From Protea cynaroides (taxonomy: Eukaryota; Streptophyta; Magnoliopsida; Proteales; Proteaceae), in the NCBI GenBank assembly GCA_028583415.1, contig CM053270.1:46946723-47010722 (forward strand): a DNA stretch of 64,000 nt, written 5' to 3'. The position numbers and the translations under genes were made by a program. The notes beneath the pieces are model-generated. The model had not been told where the DNA came from. It searched no databases and worked only from the letters and a program-made list of their open reading frames with translations. Numbering within the stretch: the first letter of the stretch is position 1; each line of letters opens with the position of its first letter. This document shows positions 1 to 10,148 of the stretch, piece by piece.

Positions 1-57
1 CCATCCATATGTGATAGATCATAGGACAGAAGGCTAGCATGCCAATGACGTCACAAG

Positions 58-675
58 CAAGGAATAAAGTATCATGTATCGGTAGCGTATCGGGTGGGTA
101 ATTTTAAGAAACTTATCGTATCGTATCGTGGATACGGTGGATACGCTAGGATACGCTAGATTACGGGGCAAGATACACACGTGAATGATTAGGGAACGTG
201 CAAAACACAATTTTTAAGCATAAAAAAACCATAATAAGCAATCTTGAAGTATTTCTAAGGATTAAAGACATAGCTGATGACATTCAATGAGCTACAACCT
301 TCGGTTCCCATGAATTGTAGGTTTTCAGCAAGGAAGAAGACCAGAAAAGTGGAAAAAAAAAATCAGTTGTATCAAGCTGTATAAGCGTACCGACCGTATC
401 GAGGAGTATCGGTCCGTATCGAGGTGTATCGAGCCGTATCGGTAAGTGTATCTTATTTTTTGCGAAAATGAAAACATAAGTGTATCGATACGTATCGAGT
501 GTATCGACTGTATCGAACTGTATCGAGCCGTATCGGTTGGATACAATCAATACATGTGGATACCCTTTTTGTTTTAAGAAAAGAGATACGTATCGAAGAG
601 TATTGTATCGACCACTGTCGATACGGATACGTATCGGTGGATACGGGGCGTATCGTATTGATACTTAAAACCATG
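58..675. mobile_element. Family I hAT non-autonomous element (GTATCGATAC arrays)
   Basis: A 618-bp element with no coding capacity. Both ends are packed with GTATCG/CGATAC words (about 60-175 and 380-660). The left end starts CAAGGAATAAAGTATC and the right end, read inward on the other strand, starts CATGGTTTTAAGTATC. The flanks carry a perfect 8-bp duplication, GTCACAAG, at 50-57 and 676-683, the size expected of hAT transposition. The middle (about 285-360) matches 37740-37830 in inverted orientation, so 37390-38034 is a second copy. The ends also match those of the transposase-bearing element at 44930-50258, its likely source of transposase (inference). Confidence 0.85.
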
Positions 676-683
676 GTCACAAG

Positions 684-1140
684 ATGATTTCCCTTTGAAT
701 GCTGATTTTATCCACCTCCATTCCTTGTTGAAGATGTGAATTCTTCTGCATGAACGCCAACACCGGAAGAGGACTCCTTCCCAAAGATGAGAAAAAAAAA
801 TGGGCAACTGAAGAAGAAACAACTGGAGTCTTCAACTGCTGACCAGCAAAGGCCACAATACGGCTGAATAAGGATATAGCACTGATGAAAAAGGTCTAGT
901 GGGAAGGGATTCAGTGATCGCTCTCCAACTGATGAAGCTATGATTCTTTGAACCAGATGGTGACGAACATTTGCTGCTCGTGATCTTACCAAACCCCAAG
1001 CCGAGTGGGAGGTGAAGTCGCCCGAAGTAGTTTCTGTCCAAAGGATAATGTCTCCACTACTAATAGGTCTCCTACCAACATCAGGAAGAGCGGACCAAAC
1101 TAGGGTAAGGCAAGGGGCTAGAGGCGGCCGGGTCTCCACC
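684..1140 (-). pseudogene. LINE (L1-type) reverse-transcriptase zinc-binding domain fragment
   Basis: Minus-strand frames at 708-1139 and 832-1041 read, with frameshifts between them, like the C-terminal zinc-binding region that follows reverse transcriptase in plant L1-type LINEs. Visible pieces are WTETTSGDFTSHSAW, then NHSFISWRAITESLPTR, then a C-x2-C pair (CGLC) followed by FFFSCPFF. This is the family's usual order: W...TTSG.F...SAW, then the SFI.WRA helix, then C..C...FF.CP. No RT core or endonuclease is visible nearby, so it is an isolated, broken remnant inside the topoisomerase intron. The identification rests on motif order only. Confidence 0.55.
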
Positions 1141-1171
1141 CACCATCACAAAGGAGGGAAGAAACTAGAGT

Positions 1172-1700
1172 ATGGTGAATGAAGTGGAAGAATGTGTCCA
1201 GTATATTGTGTGACTGACGTATTCCTTTAAAACTTAAAATAAATTTTTATAGAATCGTCATACAAGCAACAATGACGTTGTATGAGGTTGAATGTTGGGC
1301 AGTAAAGAAAAACCATTTAAACAAACTTAGTATGGCTAAAATGAGGATGCTGAGGTGGATAAGTGGTAAATCTATAAAAGATAATATAAGGAATAAATAA
1401 ATTAAAGCGAACTTAGGAGTTGCCCCAATTCATGATAAGTTGCGAGAAAATCAATTGAGGTGGCATGGATATGTGCAACGGAGACCTTTGAATGCTCCAA
1501 TACAGAGAAGCGATTTACCTTAAATTAAATGGGCTATAAGAGGTAGAGGTAGACCTAAAATGACCCTAGGAGAAGTGGTGAGGACAGTCATGTATAACTT
1601 AGGACTGGAATCAAGTATGGCTTTGAATAGAGCTGATTGGAGAACACAGATCTAAGTAGCCAACCCCATTTAATTGGGATAAGACTAAGTTGTTGAACTA
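1172..1700 (+). mobile_element. RTE-clade LINE, 5'-truncated 3' end
   Basis: The sequence is collinear with the last 530 bp of the full-length RTE at 59970-63102 (compare 62578-63100). It keeps the segment encoding the C-terminal part of the reverse transcriptase (ECWAVKKNHLNKLSMAKMRM-like) and the 3' terminus with the CCCCATTTAATTGGGATAAG motif. Several stops and indels break the frame. Loss of the 5' part is typical of LINE insertions. Confidence 0.8.
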
Positions 1701-2831
1701 TTTTATTTTATTGAAGGACTCCATGCCAAGTTTTCATACAACTGACTGGATGGAATGGGAGGAAAAGGAGACCATTACAACTTTTGTCTCAAGGTTAATT
1801 AAACGAAAGAAACATAAGAGAGAGAGTGTGATTTAAAAAAGAAAAAGAAGTATGAAATTATGAATAATCTGCCATAGGCAAAGAAAGAAAGAGAAAAAAG
1901 AGAGAGCATATACCGATGTTCTCACCATATGTCATTTAGGTCATAAGAAAATAAAAATAAAAAAAGAGAGGAAAGAAAAAACAGAAGGAGAAGAAGGGAT
2001 GCTTCACCAATCCACAACATCAGTTGTACCAAAGGTCCAAAGAAGACAATATGCTCGAGCCAACAAGAAAAGGACCCTGCAACAGAGAGAATGATTAACT
2101 TACATTTTGTAGTACACAATTTCAAAATATAGCTCATTTTTTTATTGTGAGCAAATATCTAAGAGATAATGCTAAAATAGTGTCACGATCCTGATCAGTT
2201 TTTGGGAATCGTTGGCGACTTTTGGACGACTGAGGTATGCCCTGAAGGCTCCCAACACTTTCCCGCAAGTCCATCCATTTTTGGTCATATTATGAGATGC
2301 ACTAGAATAGGAAAACACGTCATTTCTCTTGGAAAGCTCATCATTCGAAGGGAAGATTTTCCGAAAACTCAAATAATACAGCTTCATAAATTGTTGGAAG
2401 ACCGTACCACTTTCCCTCGACTTTTCCTCACCATCTGAACAATCAAACACAGCCTAACAGTCCCCCGGCAGCAGCATGCCCAGCTTTGAGTTTGTTATTA
2501 CAAAAGGTTTACTAAATGCAAAGTTTCCTGTCTTCCAGTGATATATTTTCTACTATTGAGGAAAAAAATCATGATTCAATGCTAATATTCTAAACCCTAG
2601 GTGGGATCTAAAGGACCGACTTACACAGTAAACACTAAACAGTTAGTTTGTTTACTATATTAAACAACAACAAAACCTTATCCATACGTGTACCATATTA
2701 AAATAGCAACTAATAAATCAGAAATGAGAAAATTATCAAAATAACGAATTCCTATAACTAGTTGGAAGGCCAGGAGGATGACTTTTACACAATAAAAAAA
2801 ACATACTGCAACAGTACCAAAGTGGACTGAC
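1701..2831. other. Intron sequence with no recognisable gene or element
   Basis: This stretch lies downstream (on the minus strand) of topoisomerase exon 2832-2951 and should be intron. It has AG-rich low-complexity DNA around 1800-2000 and AT-rich sequence around 2560-2760. I searched it by eye for the next topoisomerase exon, which should encode the SYPRTE active-site tyrosine motif, and did not find it. Open frames at 2172-2450 and 2202-2438 resemble nothing I know. Confidence 0.6.
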
Positions 2832-2951
2832 CTTTAACAAATTCACTGTATTAAGACCAGGAGGACGACTTTTGGACTCTTCTTTAGTTGATAAATTGGT
2901 TACTTCTAAGGCACCATCATCTGCTACCAACTTTTGAAACATCGCAGCAAC
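2832..2951 (-). CDS. TOP3B: DNA topoisomerase III-beta, internal exon (fifth visible)
   Basis: A 120-bp exon encoding exactly 40 codons, beginning VAAMFQKLVADD and continuing with ALEVTNLSTKEESK, then RPPGLNTVNLLK. In type IA topoisomerases of the TOP3-beta group this K-x-E-x-SRPP-x-LNT block precedes the domain carrying the catalytic tyrosine. The acceptor AG is at 2952-2953 and the donor GT at 2830-2831, read on the minus strand. It joins the preceding exon (3050-3212) in frame across a 98-bp intron, giving FDID-VAAM. The enzyme relaxes negatively supercoiled DNA and unlinks DNA or RNA through a transient single-strand break; plant TOP3-beta is nuclear. The active-site Tyr exon is outside the window. 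Confidence 0.93.
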
Positions 2952-3049
2952 CTATGCACAGCAATAACATGGAAATAGCAAGTCAGAGGAGGAAAACTTG
3001 ATCTAAAAAACAGGGTAGAAACTAGAAATGACAGAGAAGAGGACCTCAC

Positions 3050-3212
3050 ATCAATATCGAATAACTTATTGCGATCCCATTCTAATTGAAGTTCATAGCC
3101 ATTGTGAATGATGTAAGGGTGCAAAGACCAAAATTTCTCTGGCTTAAAGGTAGTGATTTGCAAGTAACGTTGCACACAAAATCCGAGAGTTGGAGTCTGG
3201 CAAGGCCCATAG
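3050..3212 (-). CDS. TOP3B: DNA topoisomerase III-beta, internal exon (fourth visible)
   Basis: A 163-bp exon. One base completes a serine codon split by the 32.6-kb intron, then 54 codons follow. They include YGPCQTPTLGFCVQRY, then FKPEKFWSLHPYI and EWDRNKLFDID. The S-[YF]-GPCQTPTLGFCV block is a hallmark of the TOP3-beta catalytic core. The acceptor is TTTCAG/CTATGG and the donor GAT/GTGAGG on the minus strand. The reading frame is intact and joins both neighbouring exons without a shift, which argues for a functional gene despite the giant intron upstream. Confidence 0.95.
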
Positions 3213-4239
3213 CTGAAACAAGCACAAGATAAGCAAGATTTCCTAATCCCTTTTATTGAGATTATTAAAATTAAATCACTAACAATTGCATACAAAATGC
3301 AAAAGATTAAGTTATATTAAGCAAGAGGATATGAAATAGAACACAAAATTGCCAGAAAAAATTAGCACAAATATAGGGTATCTCATAAAGAAATGAACAA
3401 TCCAGAGACTGGCTAACAGACTTCCCAATAAAGTACTCCAATAATGAAAAAATGAAAGTAGAGAGAGGCACCAAGGAAATGAAAATGTTGTTGGTGATCA
3501 TAATCATACAAATAAGCAATTCAACTTTTCATATGCTTTCTGTTTCTTTTTCTTATGTTTTCTTTTTTCTTTCTTTTTATTCCTTTTTCTTTTTCTTTCT
3601 CTTTTTTTCCTTTTTTTTTTATCTAGATATGAAATTCTTAAGAAATGGGGAAATGGAGTCCCTCCAAAATATCACAAAAGCCTCACTATGTAACAATGTA
3701 TACAAAATGTCATCCCATCTGAGGTCATATATCCCTGTAGATAAGAGGAATAAAGTATTACAATTAGAAGCAATAAAAAAAGAACCTGCTCCCTCACTTT
3801 TGAAGCCCCATAATAAGCTGGCATAGAATAGTCATCAAAAGCCTGCCATCACAAGCTGACCCGATGCACCAAATAGTGGCAAGTAGCATGAAAGACAAGA
3901 TTTTTCTACCACTAAGGCCTGTAACACTTGCAAGGCTCCCCATTTAATTCTATATTGGCAGCATTACCGAAGGTATCCCGGGAATCAGAATATGCCCCCA
4001 GATCTCAATAGGTAATTGGAACTGGGTGAGAAGGTGCAGAACAGTGTTCTGCAAAGCTAAACACATGAAGGAGAATTAGAGATACAAAAATCTCTTGGTG
4101 TAAGATGGTTCATACTTCAAAGCAAGAATCTTCTCTACAAACACAACCAAAGCAAAGAATCAACTTTGATGGGACTCCTGTGACCCAAAACATGCCTGCC
4201 AAGAAACACTGCAATGTAACATATCTAGATAATTGATAA
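3213..4239. other. Intron sequence with long T/C tract, no element recognised
   Basis: This starts right upstream of the exon acceptor at 3213. It holds a pyrimidine tract at about 3537-3620, dominated by T runs with interspersed C. The open frame at 3452-3826 is a by-product of that tract. The rest shows no coding similarity that I can recognise. The family III hAT at 4240 marks its right limit. Confidence 0.6.
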
Positions 4240-5124
4240 CATAGTTATCAAGGCGACAAGGCGATCCAAGGCGTTTGGGGCCATCCTGGGCGCCTAGGCG
4301 CCTAGGCGTTGCCTAGGCGACCAAGGCGTTCCCAATGCATTTTTTTTATTTCTAAAATATTAATGTTTATATATATGCAACATTCTACATAAATAATCAA
4401 CATTTAAGACATACTTAATTAATATGTGGTGTGGACCCAAGTTTACTAATGTACACTAAGACCTGGGATTGTGTCTAGAGTTAAGTAAACAATTATTTAT
4501 GACTAACATTTGCATACTTTTAACGAATTTGATCGGAGCGTAACTCCTTTAATATAGTTCGGATTCAAGCAATCTCGAATTCGTTGCAAAGCTAGCATAA
4601 TCAGCTTTCCAACAAATCCGAGATTGCTTGAATCCAAATTATAATGAAGGAGTTACACTCCAGTCAAACCTTGTTCAGAATACAGGAATGTTGTTTAAAG
4701 TCGTCTGAATGTAAATTATTTTTTGGGCATCAAAGCAAAAGATTATTTTGGCGCACTCTTGGTTTTTAGTGATGATTTATTATAATAAGATTTATAGAAT
4801 TTTTATATTTAGAAAAAAGCCTAGCATTTAAAAGTTGAAAATCGCCCTCGCACCCAAAAATATAGTTTTTGTTCTTGAACAGGGGGGTTGACTTTTTTTC
4901 CTTCTGGAATTTGAATTTTAGACTATTTTTATTAAATTCAAATAGGGGGGTATTTGCTTATTTTGAATAATATCTTAAGTAAATGAAACATTTACTTAAA
5001 TGATATTAGTCATAAATAAGTACTGCCTGATAAATGTTGTTCCTGTCTGGCCTGGGCGACCACAAGGCGCCCTGGCGCCCAGGCCTGTACAAACCGCCGG
5101 GACGCCTAGGCGTCGCCTAGTATG
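4240..5124. mobile_element. Family III hAT non-autonomous element (CGCCTAGGCG arrays)
   Basis: An 885-bp element with TIRs CATAGTTATCAAGGCG (left) and CATACTAGGCG (right, read inward). A perfect 8-bp duplication ATTGATAA flanks it at 4232-4239 and 5125-5132. Arrays of CGCCTAGGCG-type palindromes occupy 4255-4330 and 5050-5120. The core (about 4420-5036) has no coding and is partly self-complementary. It is homologous, in inverted orientation, to 58357-59295, where a different repeat array surrounds it. Confidence 0.88.
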
Positions 5125-5164
5125 ATTGATAACTAGAACATCTTATCACATGCTATACAGGATA

Positions 5165-5890
5165 GACCAGGACAGAGTCCATCGAGTCTGCTCAATGCAC
5201 AATATTACTCAGAGTCGGTCAGTGGCAGGAATTAAACTTTTATGATACTTTTCAAGCTACTTGCTCTGCCGATGCCACCAGTTTTCATAAGAGGGAAGAC
5301 GAAGTTCCGGGTATATATGATTTTCTATCCAGCCTGAATGTCGAGTATGATCAGCTCCGCATCCAGGTACTTAGCCAAGATTCATTTCCTACCTTGGAGC
5401 AGTCCAATTATTTGATCCAGTTGGAAGACAGTCGTTGCATTGCCATGCTGCCCCCTGCTCCTCCGCATCAATCCTCTTTGTTTACCAAGACTAGTTTCAG
5501 CCTCAACATGGCTCTACTTGTTCCAGTGATCGCTCATCCTTTAACCGCGAACCTATCAAGTGTGAGTATTGTGGTAAGGAACGGCATACCAAGGATTTTT
5601 GCTAGAAACTCCATGGGTGCCCAACTGATTCTACCCCCCATGGTTGTGGCTAGGCTTCTCGTGCTCACCACATTGAGGTTTTGGAGCCTGCTCCTTCCAA
5701 TGTTGAGTCTTCTTTTTCCCAAGATGAGCTTGCCATGCTTCGACGTTTGATGACTCGCTTGGAGCCTTCTTCGTCTACTGAGTTTGCTTCTACTTTGCAA
5801 CTTCCTTGGTTTACTCTACCTCAAACCCGGCTGCCCCATGTATTTCTTTTGCTGGTCACTATGCATTGGTTGTTTCTCAGCTGCAGATAA
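5165..5890 (+). pseudogene. Copia A gag fragment with CCHC zinc knuckle
   Basis: Translation shows WQELNFYDTFQATC, then IYDFLSSLNVEYDQLR, LPPAPPHQSS, then the nucleic-acid-binding knuckle C-x2-C-x4-H-x4-C as CEYCGKERHTKDFC around 5559-5605, then a stop. This matches the C-terminal half of plant copia gag. The N-terminal half is absent. Gag would form the virus-like particle and bind element RNA. The linker after the knuckle reads SFSQDELAMLRRLM and then breaks. Several frameshifts are visible. Confidence 0.75.
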
Positions 5891-7112
5891 TTGATTTTGA
5901 TGTCACTGATCACATGACTGGTTTTTCTAGCCTCTTTTCCACGTATTCTCCTTGTTCTGGTAAAGACAAGGTTCGGGTCTCCAATGGTTCTCTCTCCTCT
6001 GTTTCTGGGAAGGATTCAATCAATTGCTCCCCCACTTTATCCTTCGCATCTGTTCTCTATTTTCCTACTTTTTCTACTAATCTTCTTTCCATTAGTCGTC
6101 TCACTACTAATCTGAATTGTAAAGTGGCTTTTTTTTTCCTTCTCATCATCTCTTCCAGGATCTAGAACAAGGAAAATGATTGGATGTGGTAGGGTAAATG
6201 GTAGTCTCTATTTTCTCAACAACGATGGGATTCCCTTTGTCTGTCTGTCAAGCTCATCAGACTGATTCTGCTCTAACCGTATCTGATTTACTACTTTGGC
6301 ATAGGTATTTGTGCCATCCTCCTATTGGCATGTTGGTTAAAGTTCTTCCTCGTTTGTTTCGGACTTAATTTTGTGATGCTTGCATTTTGGCAAAGCAAAC
6401 ACGCTCTACATATTCCCATTAAAATAATAGAAATATTGCTTCGATTAAGTTAATACATTCTGATAGGGGCCTTCCCGTTGTACTTCTGTTTTTATTTATC
6501 GATGGTTTGTCACATTTATTGATTGCCATACTCATGTTACTTCGGTTTATTTCCTCCGCCACAAGAGTGAGGTCTTTCACTGCTTTTAGCTTTTTAACAA
6601 TTTGGTTCGCACATAGTTCAATGCTACCATCCAGATACACCGCAGTGATAATGGAACGGAATATATGGATGGTGCTTTTCAATCTTATCTCACCATCCAA
6701 GGGATCCTTCATTAGACCAGTTGTGTGGATACATCAGCTCAAAATGGTGGCGCCGAGCAAAAGAATTGTCATTTGTTGGAGGTTCCACGCTCTTTGAGAT
6801 GCAGGTTCCATTTCAGTATTGAAGTGAGGTTGTGTTAACTGCTGCCTCTCTTATTTACCATATGCCAACTCGCATGCTTGACTTTCAGTCTCCTTTAACG
6901 GTATTCCAAGGGTCGTCTCGTCATGTCTTTGGGACAATGAATGTTGTGTTACACGAGTTGGTTTATTATTTTCCACCGACTCCTCTTCCTGGGGGTGACA
7001 CTACTGTAAATGAAGAAGATGTGCCTCTTGTTGCTCCGCTACCTGCACCTACGCCTCCTGCTGTTTCTGTCCAGGGGGAGATACATGCTCCCATGCCAGT
7101 GCCAGCTCCAAG
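5890..7112 (+). pseudogene. Copia A protease and integrase remnant
   Basis: Around 5890 the protease region reads IIDFDVTDHMTG where active copia proteases have a D-S-G-A/T-x-x-H-M-T motif, so the catalytic DSG is lost. SFASVLYFPTFSTNLLSISRL follows, the usual stretch after copia protease. The GAG-pre-integrase and integrase regions (6170-6830) are fragmented. At 6832-7112 the integrase C-terminal part is readable (ASLIYHMPTRML, then PLTVFQGSSRHVFG), ending in a proline-rich linker cut at 7112 by a hAT insertion. Confidence 0.7.
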
Positions 7113-8344
7113 ATTTTTGAGATCTTGGTCGAGATCTCGCCAAAACCATGTATTTTTCCCATGAAAGTTTAAAAAGTGTCTCAGGGCTCAAATGGCCATT
7201 TTAAGATCTGATAGTTTACAGAAACCCTTTTTAGCATATATAAATACATTTAAGCCATAAAATTGTAAAAATAATCACACATTGTGGTTGTTTGGGTTTA
7301 CACCCATATTTGGCAGTATACGTTGAACCCTGTTGTAAACCCAGGGTAATATTGGCTACTATATACAATGTTACCCTATTAAAACATCAAAAAATGCCCA
7401 AATGAGACAATAAAATTATGCACAAAATGAATAAGAAAAATAATGGTGCTTAAATGTCAAACAGCCCTATAAGTAGACCGCACAATGATAATACATACAA
7501 TCATACTTCAAAGGTCAAACTTAAAACTAAGAACTACTGAAACACTGATGCCCCCAACTCCCCACGACTCCATCCCAATGTCTAATTTCATGTAGAGTGT
7601 CGTGAAGGATCTATCTGATGCCGAAGGGGTTTAAGGGTTACACAAATCAAATCCTTACTTGAAACAGGATCTTATTTCAACCAACCCAGAAATTTCAGAA
7701 CAGAAACTTTAAAGAAAATTTAACTTATCTATAGATCTGTCCGTTAGAAGATCACCAAACTTGGATGAAGAAGATCACCAAACTTGGAGGAAGAAGATCA
7801 CCAAACTTGGAGGAGATGAACTCTAGGATATACTGAAAAACATACTCAAATTTGGAGAAGATCCAACCACTGAAGAAGAAGCTATAAAATTTCGAAATCT
7901 GCCTAGGACTTGCTGCCGCCACTGGTTACTGCAAATCAGCTTGATCTGGTTGTTAAATCCAATCCCACAATGTTGAATGATCAGGAACAGCAGCACTTAA
8001 TTTCACAATTCAATAAGGAGGGAGAAATTGATGGAATAAAAATTAGAACAAAAAGACAGAACAAAACCTTCAGTTGAGTCTCACAACCAAGAGACTCAAC
8101 CAAAATTTCAAACAGAATTTTTGGTCTTCTATAATCTGTCTTCCTCTTCTCCTTTATTCATATATATAGACTTTGGATGATTACAATCTATAAAAAGTGT
8201 AATTTCCTTAAGGGAATGTTCAAAAAAAACATAAATAGGACTAGGAAACTTTCTTAACATGTTTAAAGAAAGTTTCCAAAAATAAACTAAGCAACTTATA
8301 TGTTCTATAAACTGAAATATACTCTTATCACAAATTTAGGAAAC

Positions 8345-8699
8345 TGTAATACTGTAAAAGAGAGAAAAAACCAAAGAAAGAGACCAATAGAAAGGAGAGA
8401 AAATGGTGGAGAGGGGGAGAGATTAATTGTGTTTATCTCCCCCTATCCCTCTACTATTTATAATCAATTAGGCAGCCCATGTACAACTATAGATAATCCA
8501 TATACAGCTGTATATACAGTCAATATACTGCTGTCCATGTACAGTCCATATACAGCTGTCCATATACAGCCAATGTACTGCTATCCATGTACAGTCCATA
8601 TACAGCTGTCCATATACAACCAATGCACCTCTAAGACATACCTAACACATAGGCATCATAAGACAAAGAAAGGAAAGATTAAAGATTGTAATCTTAACA
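8345..8699 (-). repeat. Copia B 3' LTR
   Basis: A 355-bp LTR, the left copy. It contains a block of tandemly related CATGTACAGTCCATATACAG units at 8535-8620, with one more partial unit than the right LTR. It opens TGTAATACTG and closes TTAACA on the plus strand. Confidence 0.93.
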
Positions 8700-8706
8700 C
8701 TCCCCC

Positions 8707-9612
8707 TCAAGTTGGGGCATATATGTCATCGAGACCCAGTTTGGAACACTGGAGAAGAAAAGTTTCCTTGAATAGAGCTTTTGTAAACATGTCACCGAGT
8801 TGTGAACTGGAGTGAGTAAATGGGGTAGAGACCACTTTACGCATTACAGCATCCCGAACAAAGTGGTAGTCAACTTCTATATGCTTGGTCCTTTCCTTGA
8901 ACACTGGATTACTGGCAATGTGAATAGTTGTTTGATTATCACAATACATAGGAATAGGTTGAGTGATTGGAAACCCCAGTTCACACAAAATATTCTTCAC
9001 CCACATAAGTTCTGCAGTAGTTTGAGCCATAGCCCGATACTCAGCCTCAGCATTGGATCGAGCAATAGTAGTTTGCTTTTTGCTGCGCCATGTGATGAGG
9101 TTCCCTCCAAGGAATGTACAGTACCCAGTAGTTGAACGTCGATCATTATCAGCCCCAGCCCAATCAGCGTCAGAATAACCACAGAGTTTAATGTTACTAT
9201 GAGACCGATAAAGTAACCCTTTACCGGGAGCACCCTTGAGATATCGTAATATGCGACATGCAGCTTCCCAATGAACTTGTTTTGGAACCTGCATAAATTG
9301 ACTAATGACTCCCACAGTATAGGATATGTCAGGCCTAGTGATAGTAATATAAAGTAACTTGCCAACAAGACGACGATACTGATGGACATCTGCATAATCC
9401 TCCCCATCACAGGTAGCAAGTTTGAGATGAGGATCCATAGGAGTGTCAATTGGTTTACACTCAAGCATACCGGTGTCAGTGAGGAGATCAATAATATACT
9501 TTCTTTGGGAGAGACTAACACCTTTAGGGCTTCGAACTACTTCAATGCCAAGGAAGTAACGAAGCACACCCAAATCCTTCATCTGAAAATGTTGATGGAG
9601 ATAGGCTTTCAT
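8707..9612 (-). pseudogene. Copia B polyprotein: RT C-terminus and RNase H
   Basis: A 301-codon open frame ending 8 bp from the 3' LTR. The first part (MKDLGVLRYFLGIEV, then YRRLVGKLLYITITRPDISY) is the RT thumb and connection. RNase H follows with YSDADWAG (first catalytic Asp), SNAEAEYRAMA (Glu), MYCDNQTTIHIASNP (Asp) and RTKHIEVDYHFVRD (His/Asp), so all its catalytic residues are present. It ends QLGDMFTKAL...SKLGLDDIYAPT, the usual copia C-terminus. A TAG at 9625-9627 separates it from the RT palm; otherwise the frame is continuous. RNase H removes the RNA strand during element reverse transcription. Confidence 0.92.
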
Positions 9613-9624
9613 TTCATCAATACC

Positions 9625-10148
9625 CTATAAGTCATCTCCAGAAACAATGATGTCATCAACATAGACCACAAGGATAACTACCTTGGAATTGCGACGACGA
9701 ACAAAAACAGAGTGATCAGTATAACAAGGTGTGAATCCATAATCAACCACAACCTTAGCAAACTTGTTGAACCATGCCCGAGGCGACTGTTTTAATCCAT
9801 AAATAGCCTTATGGAGCTTACACACTCGAGTGTCCCCCTGAGCAACATACCCCGGAGGTTGCTCCATATAGACCTCCTCCTGTAAGTCTCCATATAAAAA
9901 GGCATTCTTGACATCCAACTGAAAAAGAGGTCAATCCAAATTGACGGCAAGTAAGATAAGAATCTGAACATAATTAAGCCGAGCAATGGGTGAAAAAGTT
10001 TCAAAATAATCCACTCCATATGTTTGAGTAAACCCTTTTGCAACCAAGCGAGCTTTGAGACGCTCCACTGATCCATTAGGATTATATTTCACAGTAAAAT
10101 CCACCTACAGCGAACCACATCCTTCCCCAGGGGCAATTCCGTAAGGGA
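9625..10148 (-). pseudogene. Copia B polyprotein: reverse transcriptase palm
   Basis: The open part at 9625-9918 begins MDVKNAFLYGDLQEEV (first catalytic Asp in LDVKNAFL) and carries KLHKAIYGLKQSPRAW and the catalytic VVYVDDIIVSG box. Upstream, in the same frame, a TGG has become TGA at 9931-9933, and the N-terminal fingers (VKYNPNGSVERLKARLV type) continue to about 10120, where a frameshift separates them from the integrase frame. The in-frame stops at 9625 and 9931 prevent a full product, but both catalytic motifs are intact. Confidence 0.88.

Noticed and set aside
284..680. Several overlapping open frames rich in Tyr, Arg, Asp and Ile
   Set aside because: They are translations of the GTATCGATAC palindrome array in a family I hAT, not genes. 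The same peptides recur in other frames and at 37346-37826.
2757..2785. Similarity of GGCCAGGAGGATGACTTTT to part of exon 2832-2951 (AGACCAGGAGGACGACTTTT)
   Set aside because: Only about 19 bp with two mismatches; too short to call an exon duplication.
1..2831. Search for the next topoisomerase exon with the SYPRTE active-site motif
   Set aside because: Nothing matching on the minus strand; the exon must lie beyond the left edge.
3452..3826. Open frame with a Phe/Ser-rich segment resembling a membrane helix
   Set aside because: The hydrophobic run comes from the T/C tract at 3537-3620 in intron DNA; no domain on either side.
8450..8640. Direct repeats of CCATGTACAGTCCATATACAG that could look like a CRISPR or satellite
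   Set aside because: They are an internal tandem block of the copia B LTR, present in both LTRs.
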